Of a stretch of 64,000 nucleotides of DNA, positions 44,956 through 53,513 are shown in pieces. The stretch's first letter is position 1, and every line of letters starts with the position of its first letter. The stretch is taken from contig CAVWIN010000008.1 of NCBI GenBank assembly GCA_963755085.1, positions 1 through 64,000 on the forward strand. The letters run 5' to 3'. The stretch comes from JACVRM01 sp963755085 (lineage in GTDB: Bacteria > Actinomycetota > Thermoleophilia > Gaiellales > Gaiellaceae). Both the position numbers and the translations under genes were made by a program. The notes below the pieces were generated by a model, which was not told where the DNA came from, ran no database searches, and was given only the letters and a program-made list of their open reading frames with translations.

Positions 44956-45855
44956 CTAGTTCGCTGATGTTTGGAAGGCAATGTGCACTTTCGGCCGTCG
45001 GCGCACGAGCAGGAAGAGCAGTGGGACTGCTGCCAGTCCGGCCAGCCAGGGCGCGAGCGCAGTGATGCTGCGCTCGCGGCCGCGGGCGGCGGTCGGGCCG
45101 CTCCCGAGCGCAGCGCGGACGGCGCTCCCCGCGGACGTGGGCGTGGCCACGCGGCCACCGGTCGCGGAGGCCAGGCGGGCGACCGTCACGGCGGCCGAGG
45201 GGTCGGGCCGGTAGGCCTCGAGCGTCCCGTCCGCCCGGTAGACGCGCTCGCCCTGGTCGCCGACGCGGACGACGACGAGCGAGGTGCCGTCGAGCGCCCG
45301 ACCGACCGCGCTCGCGCTGAACGGCCGCGATTCGCCGTCCGTGAGCAGCACGATCACGCGCCGCTTCGTGCCCGGCGCGAAGTAGCCGTCGTGCGCGACG
45401 CCGGCCAGCGGGCCGAACGTCGTGGCCGTCGACGAAACGGCCTCCGGCGGAGGCTGCTCGATCTCAGTGGTCGCGACGGTCGAGTCGAACGCCGCCTGGT
45501 CGCCGACCGGGAACAGCTTGGGGAGCACACGGTCGGTGAGTGTCGCCACTCCCGAGGGTACGTCGGGGATCGCCGACCGGATCTCGAGCGCTGCCGCGCG
45601 GGCCCGCGCGAGTCGGTCCGGTGCGCCGGGACGCGGCGAAGCCGCCATGGAGCGCGAGATGTCGAGGACGAACAGCGCCTGCGCATCGGTGCGCTCCGTG
45701 CGGCCGTGATCGTGGCGGATCACCGGCTGCGCGGCGGCGAGGCCGAGCAGGACGGGGATCGCGACGAGCGCGGCGATCGTCGCGCCGCGCCCCGCCGCGC
45801 CGGGATCCGGCAGGCGAAGCAGCCGGCGGGCGAGGCCGAGCCGGCGTTCGGCCAC
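44956..45855 (-). CDS. VWA domain membrane protein (BatA/BatB-like), probable N-terminal frameshift
   Basis: The open frame from GTG 45855 encodes 299 residues: a membrane segment, a VWA domain (about 55-245) with metal site DISRSM and LLTDGES, and a C-terminal membrane helix. Codons upstream of the GTG, to about 45930, still encode a normal Bat-type N-terminus (FQFLTPWAGVLVAAAVVLPL) but have no start. An ATG at 45938, overlapping the previous stop as TGATG, is in another frame. One missing or extra base near 45925 would join them, so the true start is probably 45938. Confidence 0.82.
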   Translation of the reverse strand: MAERRLGLARRLLRLPDPGAAGRGATIAALVAIPVLLGLAAAQPVIRHDHGRTERTDAQALFVLDISRSMAASPRPGAPDRLARARAAALEIRSAIPDVPSGVATLTDRVLPKLFPVGDQAAFDSTVATTEIEQPPPEAVSSTATTFGPLAGVAHDGYFAPGTKRRVIVLLTDGESRPFSASAVGRALDGTSLVVVRVGDQGERVYRADGTLEAYRPDPSAAVTVARLASATGGRVATPTSAGSAVRAALGSGPTAARGRERSITALAPWLAGLAAVPLLFLLVRRRPKVHIAFQTSAN

Positions 45856-45936
45856 GGCCAGCGCTGCGAGCGGGAGGACGACGGCCGCCGCGACGAGGAC
45901 CCCGGCCCACGGCGTGAGGAATTGAAACGAGCCTCA

Positions 45937-46560
45937 TCAGTACCCCCGCCCAGGCGTCCCGCCGCCGGCGCCGCGCTTGCCGCCGCCGCGCGGGCCGGCC
46001 GACGGCGTGCCGCCCGCGCGCTGGCCGTGGGCCTTCAGCAGGCGGAGGACGAGCTCGAGGTTGTACTTCGCCGCCTCGTTGCGGCCATCGAGGGAGACCG
46101 CGTTCTGGAACGCGCCCACGCTCCCCTCGACGGGCGCCGGAGGGCCGGCCGTCGCGCCGCCGAACGCCGACCCGAACGGCGAGGTGTCCGTGCTCGCGGT
46201 CGAGTCGGCGAAGGCGAGGATGCCGAGCAGGTCGTCGGCCTGCGACGCCTGGGGGCCGGACTGCGAGGCGGCGACGTCGGCGAGCGCGATCTCGGCCTCG
46301 ATCCGTGCGCGGCGTACGAGGGTCGGGTCGTAGCTCCTGGCCTGCCGGGCGACGCCGCGATACAGGAGCACCGCGCGCCGCAGCGCGAGGTCGTCGTCGA
46401 GCGCGAGCAGCCGCCGGGCCGCGCCGAACGGCAGCGTGGTGTCCGCGCGGTGCCCGTGCTCGATCGCGTCGCGCCACCGCACGACGTCGGCGGCGACCAG
46501 CAGCAGGACCCCCGCGGCGAGCAGCGCCGCGCCCGCGAGGATGAGCCGCCCCGGCCTCAC
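45937..46560 (-). CDS. Membrane-anchored protein of the MoxR/VWA operon
   Basis: A 207-residue protein from GTG 46560, overlapping the upstream stop as GTGA. One transmembrane helix (about 7-27) leads to a helical extracytoplasmic or cytoplasmic domain with a TPR-like stretch (GAFQNAVSLDGRNEAAKYNL, then ELVLRLLKAHG). It ends in a Gly/Pro/Arg-rich low-complexity tail. Similar TPR-bearing proteins accompany BatA/BatB in other bacteria. No catalytic motif is visible. Confidence 0.75.
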   Translation of the reverse strand: MRPGRLILAGAALLAAGVLLLVAADVVRWRDAIEHGHRADTTLPFGAARRLLALDDDLALRRAVLLYRGVARQARSYDPTLVRRARIEAEIALADVAASQSGPQASQADDLLGILAFADSTASTDTSPFGSAFGGATAGPPAPVEGSVGAFQNAVSLDGRNEAAKYNLELVLRLLKAHGQRAGGTPSAGPRGGGKRGAGGGTPGRGY

Positions 46561-47381
46561 GCTTGCCTCCACGTGAGCCGCGCCGTCCACAGCTCGTTCA
46601 GCGCCAGCAGGCTGACGAGCGCGAGCGCGACGAGCGCCAGCGTCCACGGGAACGGCGAGCCGGCGGCCGCCTGCCCGGCCTCCCCCGGCAGCTGCGCATG
46701 CGAGAGCGTTCCACTTCCCGCCACGAACTTCTGGAACAGCTGCTCATCGTTGGTCGACGGGTTGAGCCCGACGATGTTCAACCCGATGTGCTCCTGTCGG
46801 TACGCCGTGGCGACGGCGCCAAGCGCAGGCAGGTCGCTGGGGTCGTCGTCCAGGTCGCTGATCAGGAGCACCTCTGGCCGGGCGAGCCGGTCGCCGATCA
46901 GGATGGAGCGCGCAAGGTCGAGGCCGGTGGAGATCTTGGTGCCGGCGCTGAACGAGTCCGACCACGGGTTGTTCGGGAACGTGGGCGCGACGCCCGGGCG
47001 CTTCTGCGGCGGCAGCGTGAAGAATCGGACCAGCGGCTGGAAGGCCGACGCGGGTGAGCCCGGCGGCAGCGCCTCATACGCGCTGTCCGAGAAGACGACC
47101 AGGCCGTAGCGGCCGCGGCTCTTGCTCAGGTCGGAGAGCGCCTGGCCGATCCGCGAGTAGGTGTCGGAGGAGATGCTCGCCGACAGGTCGAGGACGACGA
47201 TCCCGTTCGAGCCCGCGGGCAGGAAGCGGATCTCGTGGGTGCGCGGATGCCGCGAGACGAGGATCGCGATCAGCGCGAGCGCGAGCAGGCCGAGCGCGGC
47301 GGCGGCGCGCACGACCTGCGTGCGGCGCGCGGGGCCGAGCAGCTCCCGCGTGGTGGCGAGCGGGATCACTCGCTCCTTCAC
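46557..47381 (-). CDS. VWA domain membrane protein (BatA-like)
   Basis: A 274-residue protein from GTG 47381, again overlapping the upstream stop as GTGA. An N-terminal membrane segment (about 20-40) is followed by a VWA domain (about 55-230) with metal site DLSASISS and ISDLDDD, and a C-terminal helix (LALVALALVSLLALNEL). It is the second metal-binding VWA protein of the operon. Together with MoxR and DUF58 it suggests a chaperone-type complex that acts on metal- or cofactor-dependent exported proteins. Confidence 0.85.
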   Translation of the reverse strand: MKERVIPLATTRELLGPARRTQVVRAAAALGLLALALIAILVSRHPRTHEIRFLPAGSNGIVVLDLSASISSDTYSRIGQALSDLSKSRGRYGLVVFSDSAYEALPPGSPASAFQPLVRFFTLPPQKRPGVAPTFPNNPWSDSFSAGTKISTGLDLARSILIGDRLARPEVLLISDLDDDPSDLPALGAVATAYRQEHIGLNIVGLNPSTNDEQLFQKFVAGSGTLSHAQLPGEAGQAAAGSPFPWTLALVALALVSLLALNELWTARLTWRQA

Positions 47382-48112
47382 GTGAGCTCCTCCTCGAGCG
47401 CATCGGCGAGCTCCTCGATCCGGTCGGCGCCGGGCTCGCTGCGCCGCCACGCGAGCGCGGTCGCGGTTTCCTCGAGCGCATCGTCGGGCGGCAGCTCACG
47501 CGACACGAGCGCGAGCGCCTTGCGCCGGTCAGGCGGCGGCCGCCGCTCGGACTCGCGCAGCAACTCGAGCGCGCGCTCGAGCGGCGGGCGGGCGTCGGCG
47601 ATGCGCTGCTCCTCGGCCCGCCGCCGGCGGCGGAGCTCGACGGCGACGAGCGCGACGGCGCCTGCGGCGAGCAAGGTGGCCGCGGCCACCAGCAGAACGG
47701 CAAGCAGGCCAGGGCGAATCCGGTAGGACGGCGCCGGCAACGCCGTCTGCTCACGCCAGCCGGGCGGTGATTTCGCCAGCGCCGATTCGGGAACCCGGCC
47801 GACGACGCGGAGCGCGGGCCACGGGACGCGCGCACCGTCGACCCGAGCGGGCGGGAAGTGAACGGTCTTCGGCGGCACGCAGCCCTCGTTCAGGCATTGC
47901 AGCCGGTAGGTGACGGTCGTGCTCGACCGCGTCGGGGCGGCGACCGGCGTGTACGGGCCGAACTCCGGCTCGATGGCCGCGCCCTTCGGCGCAACAAGCG
48001 TCGCCGTGACGACGTCGCCGAAGCGGGCCGGGTTCGGCGAGAGGGCGGTGGTCGCCGCGGACGCCGAGGCCGCGACCCCGAGCGCGGCCGTGAGCACGAG
48101 GAGGAGCCTCAC
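47378..48112 (-). CDS. Exported membrane-anchored protein (BatD-like position)
   Basis: A 244-residue protein from GTG 48112 (GTGA overlap with the DUF58 stop). A signal peptide (1-20), an Ig-like extracytoplasmic domain with two cysteines (QCLNEGCVPP), a transmembrane helix (about 134-158) and a charged helical cytoplasmic tail rich in Arg/Glu are visible. It sits where BatD-type proteins are usually encoded. Sequence similarity to BatD is not obvious to me, so the name is positional. Confidence 0.75.
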   Translation of the reverse strand: MRLLLVLTAALGVAASASAATTALSPNPARFGDVVTATLVAPKGAAIEPEFGPYTPVAAPTRSSTTVTYRLQCLNEGCVPPKTVHFPPARVDGARVPWPALRVVGRVPESALAKSPPGWREQTALPAPSYRIRPGLLAVLLVAAATLLAAGAVALVAVELRRRRRAEEQRIADARPPLERALELLRESERRPPPDRRKALALVSRELPPDDALEETATALAWRRSEPGADRIEELADALEEELT

Positions 48113-49038
48113 CGGCGACGCCTCCCGGCGCGGCGCCGGCGGTCAGCCCATGCGAGCAGCTCGCGGTCGATCTGGACCGGGTCGCTGGTCCCGATGACGA
48201 CGGGCTCGAGGCCCATCCGCACGAGGTCCTCGCGCAGCTCGTGCAGCCGTCCCTCGTGCGCCAGCCGGCGCTCACGCGCCTCGCCGCGGCGCAGCCGGGT
48301 CTCGACGAGGCGGCCGGTCGCCGCGTCGGCGAACGGGACGACGACGGCCGGAAGCTCGGGGAAGCTTTGCTCCCAGACCGGGTCCTGGACGACGACGGGA
48401 ACGATGTCCCAGCGCAGGGCGGTGGCCCGCAGGAACGCCGCGGCCGGCACCTCGCCCAGGAAGTCGGAGACGACGAACACGAAGCTCCCCGGCGGCAGCG
48501 CGGCGCGGGCGCGGTGGAGGTGGGCGAACGCGCGCTCGAGCGTGTCGGGCGACGCGTCCCAGCCGGCCTCGCGGACACGGTCCGCGATCGCCCAGCGGCG
48601 GCGGCCCGAGCGCGGCGGCAGCCAGTACGGGTAGTCGCTGTCGCCGGCCTCGTCGAGGTAGCCGATCTCTCCGCGCGCGACGAGCGTGCTGACGACGACC
48701 GCATCGACGACGGCCGCGACCGCTGCCGGCTTCGAGAGCCACGGCAGCGAGGCGTTGTACAGCGCCATCGACGGCCGCCGGTCCGAGATCACGACGACCC
48801 GCGGCGCCTCGTCCTCGAAGTGCTCGCGGACGATGAACTGCTCGCGGCCTCGCGCCGACGAGAGACGGGCCGACGCGTACCAGTCGATGCTGCTGATCGG
48901 ATCGCCCGGGACGTACTCGCGCGAGCCGGCGACGTCGGAGCCAGGGCCGCGGCGCACGCTGGGCTGCTCGCCGAACGGCAGTCCCGTCAGCCGCCAGCGC
49001 GGCACGAGCGGGAAGGGCCGGCGTTCCTCCGGGCTCAC
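48109..49038 (-). CDS. DUF58 domain protein
   Basis: A 309-residue cytoplasmic or peripheral protein from GTG 49038, overlapping the moxR stop (GTGA). The DUF58 signature is present: GSREYVPGDPISSIDWYASAR, cut to GSREYVPGDPI and DWYASAR, followed by a VWA-like fold (VVVISDRRPSM, FVFVVSDFLGEV). DUF58 proteins almost always accompany MoxR ATPases and VWA proteins, as here. Confidence 0.9.
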   Translation of the reverse strand: MSPEERRPFPLVPRWRLTGLPFGEQPSVRRGPGSDVAGSREYVPGDPISSIDWYASARLSSARGREQFIVREHFEDEAPRVVVISDRRPSMALYNASLPWLSKPAAVAAVVDAVVVSTLVARGEIGYLDEAGDSDYPYWLPPRSGRRRWAIADRVREAGWDASPDTLERAFAHLHRARAALPPGSFVFVVSDFLGEVPAAAFLRATALRWDIVPVVVQDPVWEQSFPELPAVVVPFADAATGRLVETRLRRGEARERRLAHEGRLHELREDLVRMGLEPVVIGTSDPVQIDRELLAWADRRRRAGRRRR

Positions 49039-50075
49039 TCGCGGGCGGGCTGGGCGACCGGGCGGGGCTTCCCGTCCCAATCGGGCTCCGGCGGCGGCGC
49101 GATTGCGAAGCAGCGGTCGCGCACGATCACCAGTGCGTCCTCGTAGCGCAGGGAGCGAGTTTCGGCCAGGAACGACGGGGTCAGCAGAAGCCGGTGCCCG
49201 AGCACGGGCAAGAACAGGCGCTCGACGTCCTGCGCGGTCACGTAGTCGCGGCCGTGCAGCAGCGACCAGGCGCGTGAGGTCCGGTCGAGCGCGAGGCTGC
49301 CGCGGACGGAGGCGCCGAGCTCGACGCCGTCCACCCGGCGCGTCGCCCGGACGAGCTCGACGATCCAGCGCTCGAGCAGCTGGTCGACGTACACGTCCTC
49401 GGCCGCGCGCTGGAGCTCCCGCACCTCCGCGGCGGTGACGGCGGGTCGCAGCGAGTCGAGCGGATGCCCGTGCCGCTGCTCGCGCATGATCCGGATCTCC
49501 TCGTCCTCGTCCGGGTAGCCGAGGGCGATCTTCAGGAAGAAGCGGTCGAGCTGCGCCTCCGGCAGCGGGAAGGTGCCCTCCTGCTCGATGGGATTCTCGG
49601 TCGCGATGAGCAGGAACGGATCGGGGAGCTGGCGGGTGACGCCGTCCACCGTCACCGTGCGCTCGGCCATCGCCTCGAGGAGCGCCGACTGCGTCTTCGG
49701 CATGGCACGGTTGATCTCGTCGACGAGGACGACGTTGGCGAAGATCGGCCCCGGCCGGAACTGGAACTCGCGCGTCTGCTGGTTGTAGACCGACAGCCCG
49801 GTCGTGTCCGTCGGCTGCAGGTCGGGCGTGCACTGGATGCGCTGTGAGACCGCGCCCTCGACGCTGCCGGCGATTGCGCGGGCGAGCACCGTCTTGGCCG
49901 TCCCGGGCACGTCCTCGAACAGGACGTGGCCGCCGCAGGCCAGCGCGGCGAGCACGAGGCGGATCTCCTCGCGCTTGCCGTGGACGACCGTCTCGGCGTT
50001 GGCAAGCAGGCGTCCGGCGATGTCGACGGCGCGCTCGAAGGTGGGGCTGACGGGCTCCGTCTGCGGCGCGGTCAC
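49035..50075 (-). CDS. MoxR-family AAA+ ATPase
   Basis: A 346-residue AAA+ chaperone-like ATPase. Walker A is the MoxR variant EDVPGTAKTVLA, Walker B is VVLVDEINRAMPKTQSALLEAM, quoted in part, and sensor 1 is LIATENPIEQEGTFPLPEAQ. MoxR proteins activate metallo- and quinoproteins together with VWA partners. This is the first gene of a run MoxR-DUF58-BatD-like-VWA-TPR-VWA-quinoprotein. TACGAT ends six bases before GTG 50075 and there is no ribosome site, so the operon mRNA is probably leaderless. Confidence 0.92.
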   Translation of the reverse strand: MTAPQTEPVSPTFERAVDIAGRLLANAETVVHGKREEIRLVLAALACGGHVLFEDVPGTAKTVLARAIAGSVEGAVSQRIQCTPDLQPTDTTGLSVYNQQTREFQFRPGPIFANVVLVDEINRAMPKTQSALLEAMAERTVTVDGVTRQLPDPFLLIATENPIEQEGTFPLPEAQLDRFFLKIALGYPDEDEEIRIMREQRHGHPLDSLRPAVTAAEVRELQRAAEDVYVDQLLERWIVELVRATRRVDGVELGASVRGSLALDRTSRAWSLLHGRDYVTAQDVERLFLPVLGHRLLLTPSFLAETRSLRYEDALVIVRDRCFAIAPPPEPDWDGKPRPVAQPARE

Positions 50076-50123
50076 GTCGAGATCGTAGGGGCGACATCAA
50101 ACCTTGTGGTATCTGTTGCGCCC

Positions 50124-51026
50124 ATGAGGGTCGGGGTTCGGGTCGTCGTCGCCGTCGTTGCGGCGTCGCTGCTGGCGGTCGTCGCACAGTCGACGGCGGA
50201 CTCCGCGACGTCGCCGGTGCGCTGGATCGTCTTCGCGGCGAAGCCCGACGCGAACACGATCGCACCGCAGCTTTACCGCATCCAGACCGACGGCCAGGGG
50301 CTGGCGCAGATCACGAACAGCGCGCAGCCCGTTGGGCAGCCGTCGTTCGCACCGAACGGCAAGGTGATCGCGTACACGCGGCTGGGAATCGGCATCTTCA
50401 CCGCCAACCTGGACGGCAGCGGGGAGCGCAAGCTCACGTCGGGCAGCCGTGACAGCTACCCGACGTGGTCGCCGAACGGGAATCAGATCGCCTTCGTCCG
50501 AGTCAAGGGCTCCGACTGGCGCTTGTACGCAATGACCGCGACGGGCAAGAACGTCCACCTCCTCCCCGAGGCGCCGCCGGCCGGCCGGCCGAGTTGGACG
50601 AAGAACGGGAGGTCGATCTTCGTGTCGTCCGGCGGACTCCTGGTGCAGGTCAGCGCGCTGAACGGCCGCATCGAGAACCGCTACAACGTCCGGCTCGACA
50701 TCGCGGTCTCCCAGGGCGCCGCGCTGTCACCGGACGCGAAGGAACTCGCCTATGTCCAGACGCGCCCGCCGACCGGGGCGCCCGACTGCGGCGATGCGAA
50801 GTCGCCGTGCCCCGCGTATGCGCTCTACCTCGCACCGATCAAGACCGGCCATCGCCGCAAGGTCGGCGACTCCACCGGCGCCGCCAGCTGGTCGGCGGAC
50901 GGCAAGGAGATCGCCTACGTGGCGACCGGCAAGCTCACGATCGACGTCGTCAAGACCGGTAAGAAGACGAAGCTGTCGGCGGGAACCCACGTCCCCCAAG
51001 CGGACGCCCCAGCCTGGCAGCCGTGA
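50124..51026 (+). CDS. Exported TolB/PD40-type beta-propeller protein
   Basis: A 300-residue protein from ATG 50124. The signal or anchor is residues 1-25. Repeated PD40 blades of the form (P/A)xxSPNGxxIA(F/Y) are clear: QPSFAPNGKVIAYTRL, YPTWSPNGNQIAFVRV, RPSWTKNGRSIFVSS, AASWSADGKEIAYVAT. Binding rather than catalysis is expected. It is divergent from moxR with 48 bases between starts and may share its regulation. Confidence 0.82.
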   Translation: MRVGVRVVVAVVAASLLAVVAQSTADSATSPVRWIVFAAKPDANTIAPQLYRIQTDGQGLAQITNSAQPVGQPSFAPNGKVIAYTRLGIGIFTANLDGSGERKLTSGSRDSYPTWSPNGNQIAFVRVKGSDWRLYAMTATGKNVHLLPEAPPAGRPSWTKNGRSIFVSSGGLLVQVSALNGRIENRYNVRLDIAVSQGAALSPDAKELAYVQTRPPTGAPDCGDAKSPCPAYALYLAPIKTGHRRKVGDSTGAASWSADGKEIAYVATGKLTIDVVKTGKKTKLSAGTHVPQADAPAWQP

Positions 51027-51030
51027 GCGG

Positions 51031-51429
51031 TCAGCGGATGGTGAAGCTGCCCTTCATGCCGGGCTTCGTCCGGTCTGCCGGCAGCGCGCCGTAGTAGGGC
51101 ACCTTGCCCCGGTAGTCGAGGAAGAGCAGGAGGATCTTCTGCTGCTTCGGCTTGAGGGCGGCGGTGAAGCCGGTCTGGACGCCGGTCCCCTTCTTGTGGT
51201 GGCCGAACGTGAGCGTGTGCGGCTCCTGGCCGTTGTTGAAGATGCTGAACCGCGCGTAGTCGCCGCGGTACCCCAACTTGGGGCGCATCAGCACCGCGCT
51301 GTCGGTGATTGTCACCCGGATGTCGAAGACGGGCGGGGGTGCCGTCGTGCTCGGTCCGAGGGCCGCGTGAGCGCCGACTGCCAGCACCAGCGCCGACGCG
51401 CCCGAGAACGCCATGAGCCGTGCTTTCAC
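51031..51429 (-). CDS. Exported cupredoxin-like protein
   Basis: A 132-residue protein from GTG 51429. TAACCT lies seven bases upstream and no ribosome site is present, so it is probably leaderless. A signal peptide covers 1-23. The rest is a cupredoxin-type sandwich (FSIFNNGQEPHTLTFGHHKK, then ILLLFLDYRG and KPGMKGSFTIR). His ligands are present, but the usual Cys of a type I site is missing, so copper binding would be atypical or absent. It converges on the preceding propeller gene. Confidence 0.7.
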   Translation of the reverse strand: MKARLMAFSGASALVLAVGAHAALGPSTTAPPPVFDIRVTITDSAVLMRPKLGYRGDYARFSIFNNGQEPHTLTFGHHKKGTGVQTGFTAALKPKQQKILLLFLDYRGKVPYYGALPADRTKPGMKGSFTIR

Positions 51430-51452
51430 GGGCGCTAGGTTAGCAACGGCTC

Positions 51453-52916
51453 GTGGGTTCGAGACCTCTCGCCTCTGCCTGTCTCGGGATCGCGGTCGCG
51501 GCCGGGACGGCGGCATGCGGCGGCGGGACGGCCGGCCAGGCCTGGCAACTTCCGAACGGCGACCTGGCCGGCACCCGGGCGGTTTCGGGCACGCCGATCC
51601 GCTCCGCGACGGTGGCGCGGCTCCGGCCCCGCTGGCACTTCCGGTTCCGTTCTGCCCCCACATTCTCGGGGATATACGCGTCGACGCCGGTGGCGGATCG
51701 CGACACCGTCTACGTGCAGGACCTGCGCAGCAACGTGTTCGCCCTCGACCGCTCGAACGGTGCCCTGCGCTGGGAGCACCGGTTCGACGCGGCCAACGAC
51801 GGCCCGAACGGGGTCGCGGTCGACGCCGGCCAGGTCTATGGCGCCACCGACTCGGACGTGTTCGCGCTCGACGCAAAGACAGGACACCTGCTCTGGCACC
51901 GGCACCTGACAGGGCCGACGGAGCAGTTCGTGAACGTCGCGCCCGTCGTCTGGAAGAAGCTCGTGTTCACGGCGACGGTCGGCTATCCGCCGGGCGGCCG
52001 GGGCGCCATCTATGCCCTGGACGCGGCCACCGGGGTGGTCCACTGGCGCTTGGACACGATCAGGGACCCCTGGGCGCATCCGCTGGAGGCCGGCGGCGGC
52101 GGCGTCTGGCAGCCGATGTCGGTCGACGCCGGCGACCGCCTGTACGCGGGTACGGCGAACCCGGCGCCCTGGGGCGGGACGCCGGCGCTGCCGAACGGCG
52201 CCGCCTACCCCGGTCCGGTGCCGTACACCGACTCCCTCCTCGTCCTCGACGCGCGTACGGGCCGCCTGCTCTGGCACGACCAGGTGACGCCGCACGACGT
52301 CCGCGACCACGACTTCCAGGCGACGCCCGTCCTGACCGGTGGCCGCATCATCGGCGCGGGCAAGGGCGGCCGCGTGATCGCGTGGGACCCGAGCACGCAC
52401 AAGCGGCTCTGGGAGGCGACTGTCGGCATGCACCGCAACGACACCGGCCCGCTCCCGGCCCACCGCGTCGTCGTCTGCCCGGGGCTGCTCGGCGGCGTGG
52501 AGACGCCGATGGCCGCGGCCGGCGGCCTCGTCTTTGTGCCGGTCGTCGATCTGTGCGTGCCCGGGGGCGCCACCATCTCCGAGCCGCTGACGAAGGTCGA
52601 CGCGAGCACCGGGCGCGGGGAGCTGGTCGCGCTCGACGCGGCGACGGGCGCCCGCCGGTGGACGCGCCGGTTCCCCTCACCCGCGTTCGGCTGCGCCACG
52701 GTGGCGAACGACGTTGTGTTCGTGGCGACATACGATGGCCGGCTCTACGGACTCTCGACGGCCGACGGCTCGGTGCTTTGGCAGACGCGGCTGCGCGCGG
52801 GCGTGAACTCGTGCCCGGCCGTCGCCGGCGACCTGCTGCTCGCGGGGGCGGGTGTCGGCCGGCCCGGAGCCGTCCCGGAGCTGGTCGCGTTCGCGCCTGC
52901 TAACGGTGCCAGGTGA
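51453..52916 (+). CDS. PQQ-type beta-propeller protein, possible lipoprotein
   Basis: A 487-residue protein from GTG 51453, 23 bases from the divergent cupredoxin start. The N-terminus (VAAGTAACGGG) may be a lipobox. Propeller blades are regular (ALDRSNGALRWEHRF, ALDAKTGHLLWHRHL, ALDAATGARRWTRRF, GLSTADGSVLWQTRL). TPHDVRDHDFQATPVL aligns with the active-site Asp-x-Asp region of quinoprotein alcohol dehydrogenases. A vicinal disulfide Cys-Cys is not seen. A redox enzyme partnered with a nearby cupredoxin is plausible. Its 3' end overlaps the next, convergent gene by 17 bases. Confidence 0.8.
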   Translation: MGSRPLASACLGIAVAAGTAACGGGTAGQAWQLPNGDLAGTRAVSGTPIRSATVARLRPRWHFRFRSAPTFSGIYASTPVADRDTVYVQDLRSNVFALDRSNGALRWEHRFDAANDGPNGVAVDAGQVYGATDSDVFALDAKTGHLLWHRHLTGPTEQFVNVAPVVWKKLVFTATVGYPPGGRGAIYALDAATGVVHWRLDTIRDPWAHPLEAGGGGVWQPMSVDAGDRLYAGTANPAPWGGTPALPNGAAYPGPVPYTDSLLVLDARTGRLLWHDQVTPHDVRDHDFQATPVLTGGRIIGAGKGGRVIAWDPSTHKRLWEATVGMHRNDTGPLPAHRVVVCPGLLGGVETPMAAAGGLVFVPVVDLCVPGGATISEPLTKVDASTGRGELVALDAATGARRWTRRFPSPAFGCATVANDVVFVATYDGRLYGLSTADGSVLWQTRLRAGVNSCPAVAGDLLLAGAGVGRPGAVPELVAFAPANGAR

Positions 52917-53394
52917 TAGTGACCCGGTTCGAGGTGGCCTTCACGATGCCGGCGCCGTTCCGCAGCGTCGCGCGGTAGCGGAAGGTCCCGTAGGAATCGC
53001 CGCTCACCTCGTTTGAGAGCTCCGCCCCGAGGACTTTCGTCGGTCCCATCGCAACCAAGCCCCAGCCCGGGCTGTCGGCGCGCTTCTGCGCCCGCTTGAT
53101 CGGCGTCTGCTCGATGCGGAGGAAGGTGTTGCTCGGCAGATACTCGTCCGGCGAGCAGTCGTCTCGGACGCCGAGCGTCGTCTTGTACGTGGCACAGACG
53201 TAGAAGACGCTGAGCTTCAGCTTGTGGAGCTTGAAGGACAGGGTCCGGCGCCACGGACCGCCGCGCGACTTCGCCCAGAGCGCAACGGTGTCGGCCGAGC
53301 GCCCGGCGGCATGACGCGGCGCAGACGAGCCGAACGCCGCACCGGCGACGAGCGTCAGCGACGCGAGCGAGATGACCACGGCGAGGCGAAACAC
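52900..53394 (-). CDS. Small secreted protein of unknown function
   Basis: A 164-residue protein from GTG 53394. TACACT lies seven bases upstream with no ribosome site, another probable leaderless message. The signal peptide is 1-22. Two cysteines (YVCATYKT, RDDCSPDEY) may pair. The C-terminus is beta-rich (YGTFRYRATLRNGAGIVKAT). I recognise no family. Confidence 0.65.
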   Translation of the reverse strand: MFRLAVVISLASLTLVAGAAFGSSAPRHAAGRSADTVALWAKSRGGPWRRTLSFKLHKLKLSVFYVCATYKTTLGVRDDCSPDEYLPSNTFLRIEQTPIKRAQKRADSPGWGLVAMGPTKVLGAELSNEVSGDSYGTFRYRATLRNGAGIVKATSNRVTITWHR

Positions 53395-53456
53395 GCGCGG
53401 CAGTGTAGGTGACGTCTTCGCGAATCGCCAGTTGACGGGTTCATCAGAAAAAAATG

Positions 53457-53486
53457 TTGAAAGCGCAACAGCCTTAAAGGTAGGTT
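53457..53486 (+). promoter_or_regulatory. promoter of the large quinoprotein gene
   Basis: TTGAAA (53457-53462) and TAGGTT (53481-53486) are 18 bases apart. A short inverted repeat GTTG-aaagcg-CAAC overlaps the -35 element and an A7 run precedes it, both unusual in this GC-rich DNA. Confidence 0.5.
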
Positions 53487-53513
53487 CACGCTCGTCAACC
53501 CATGGAGGTGCGC

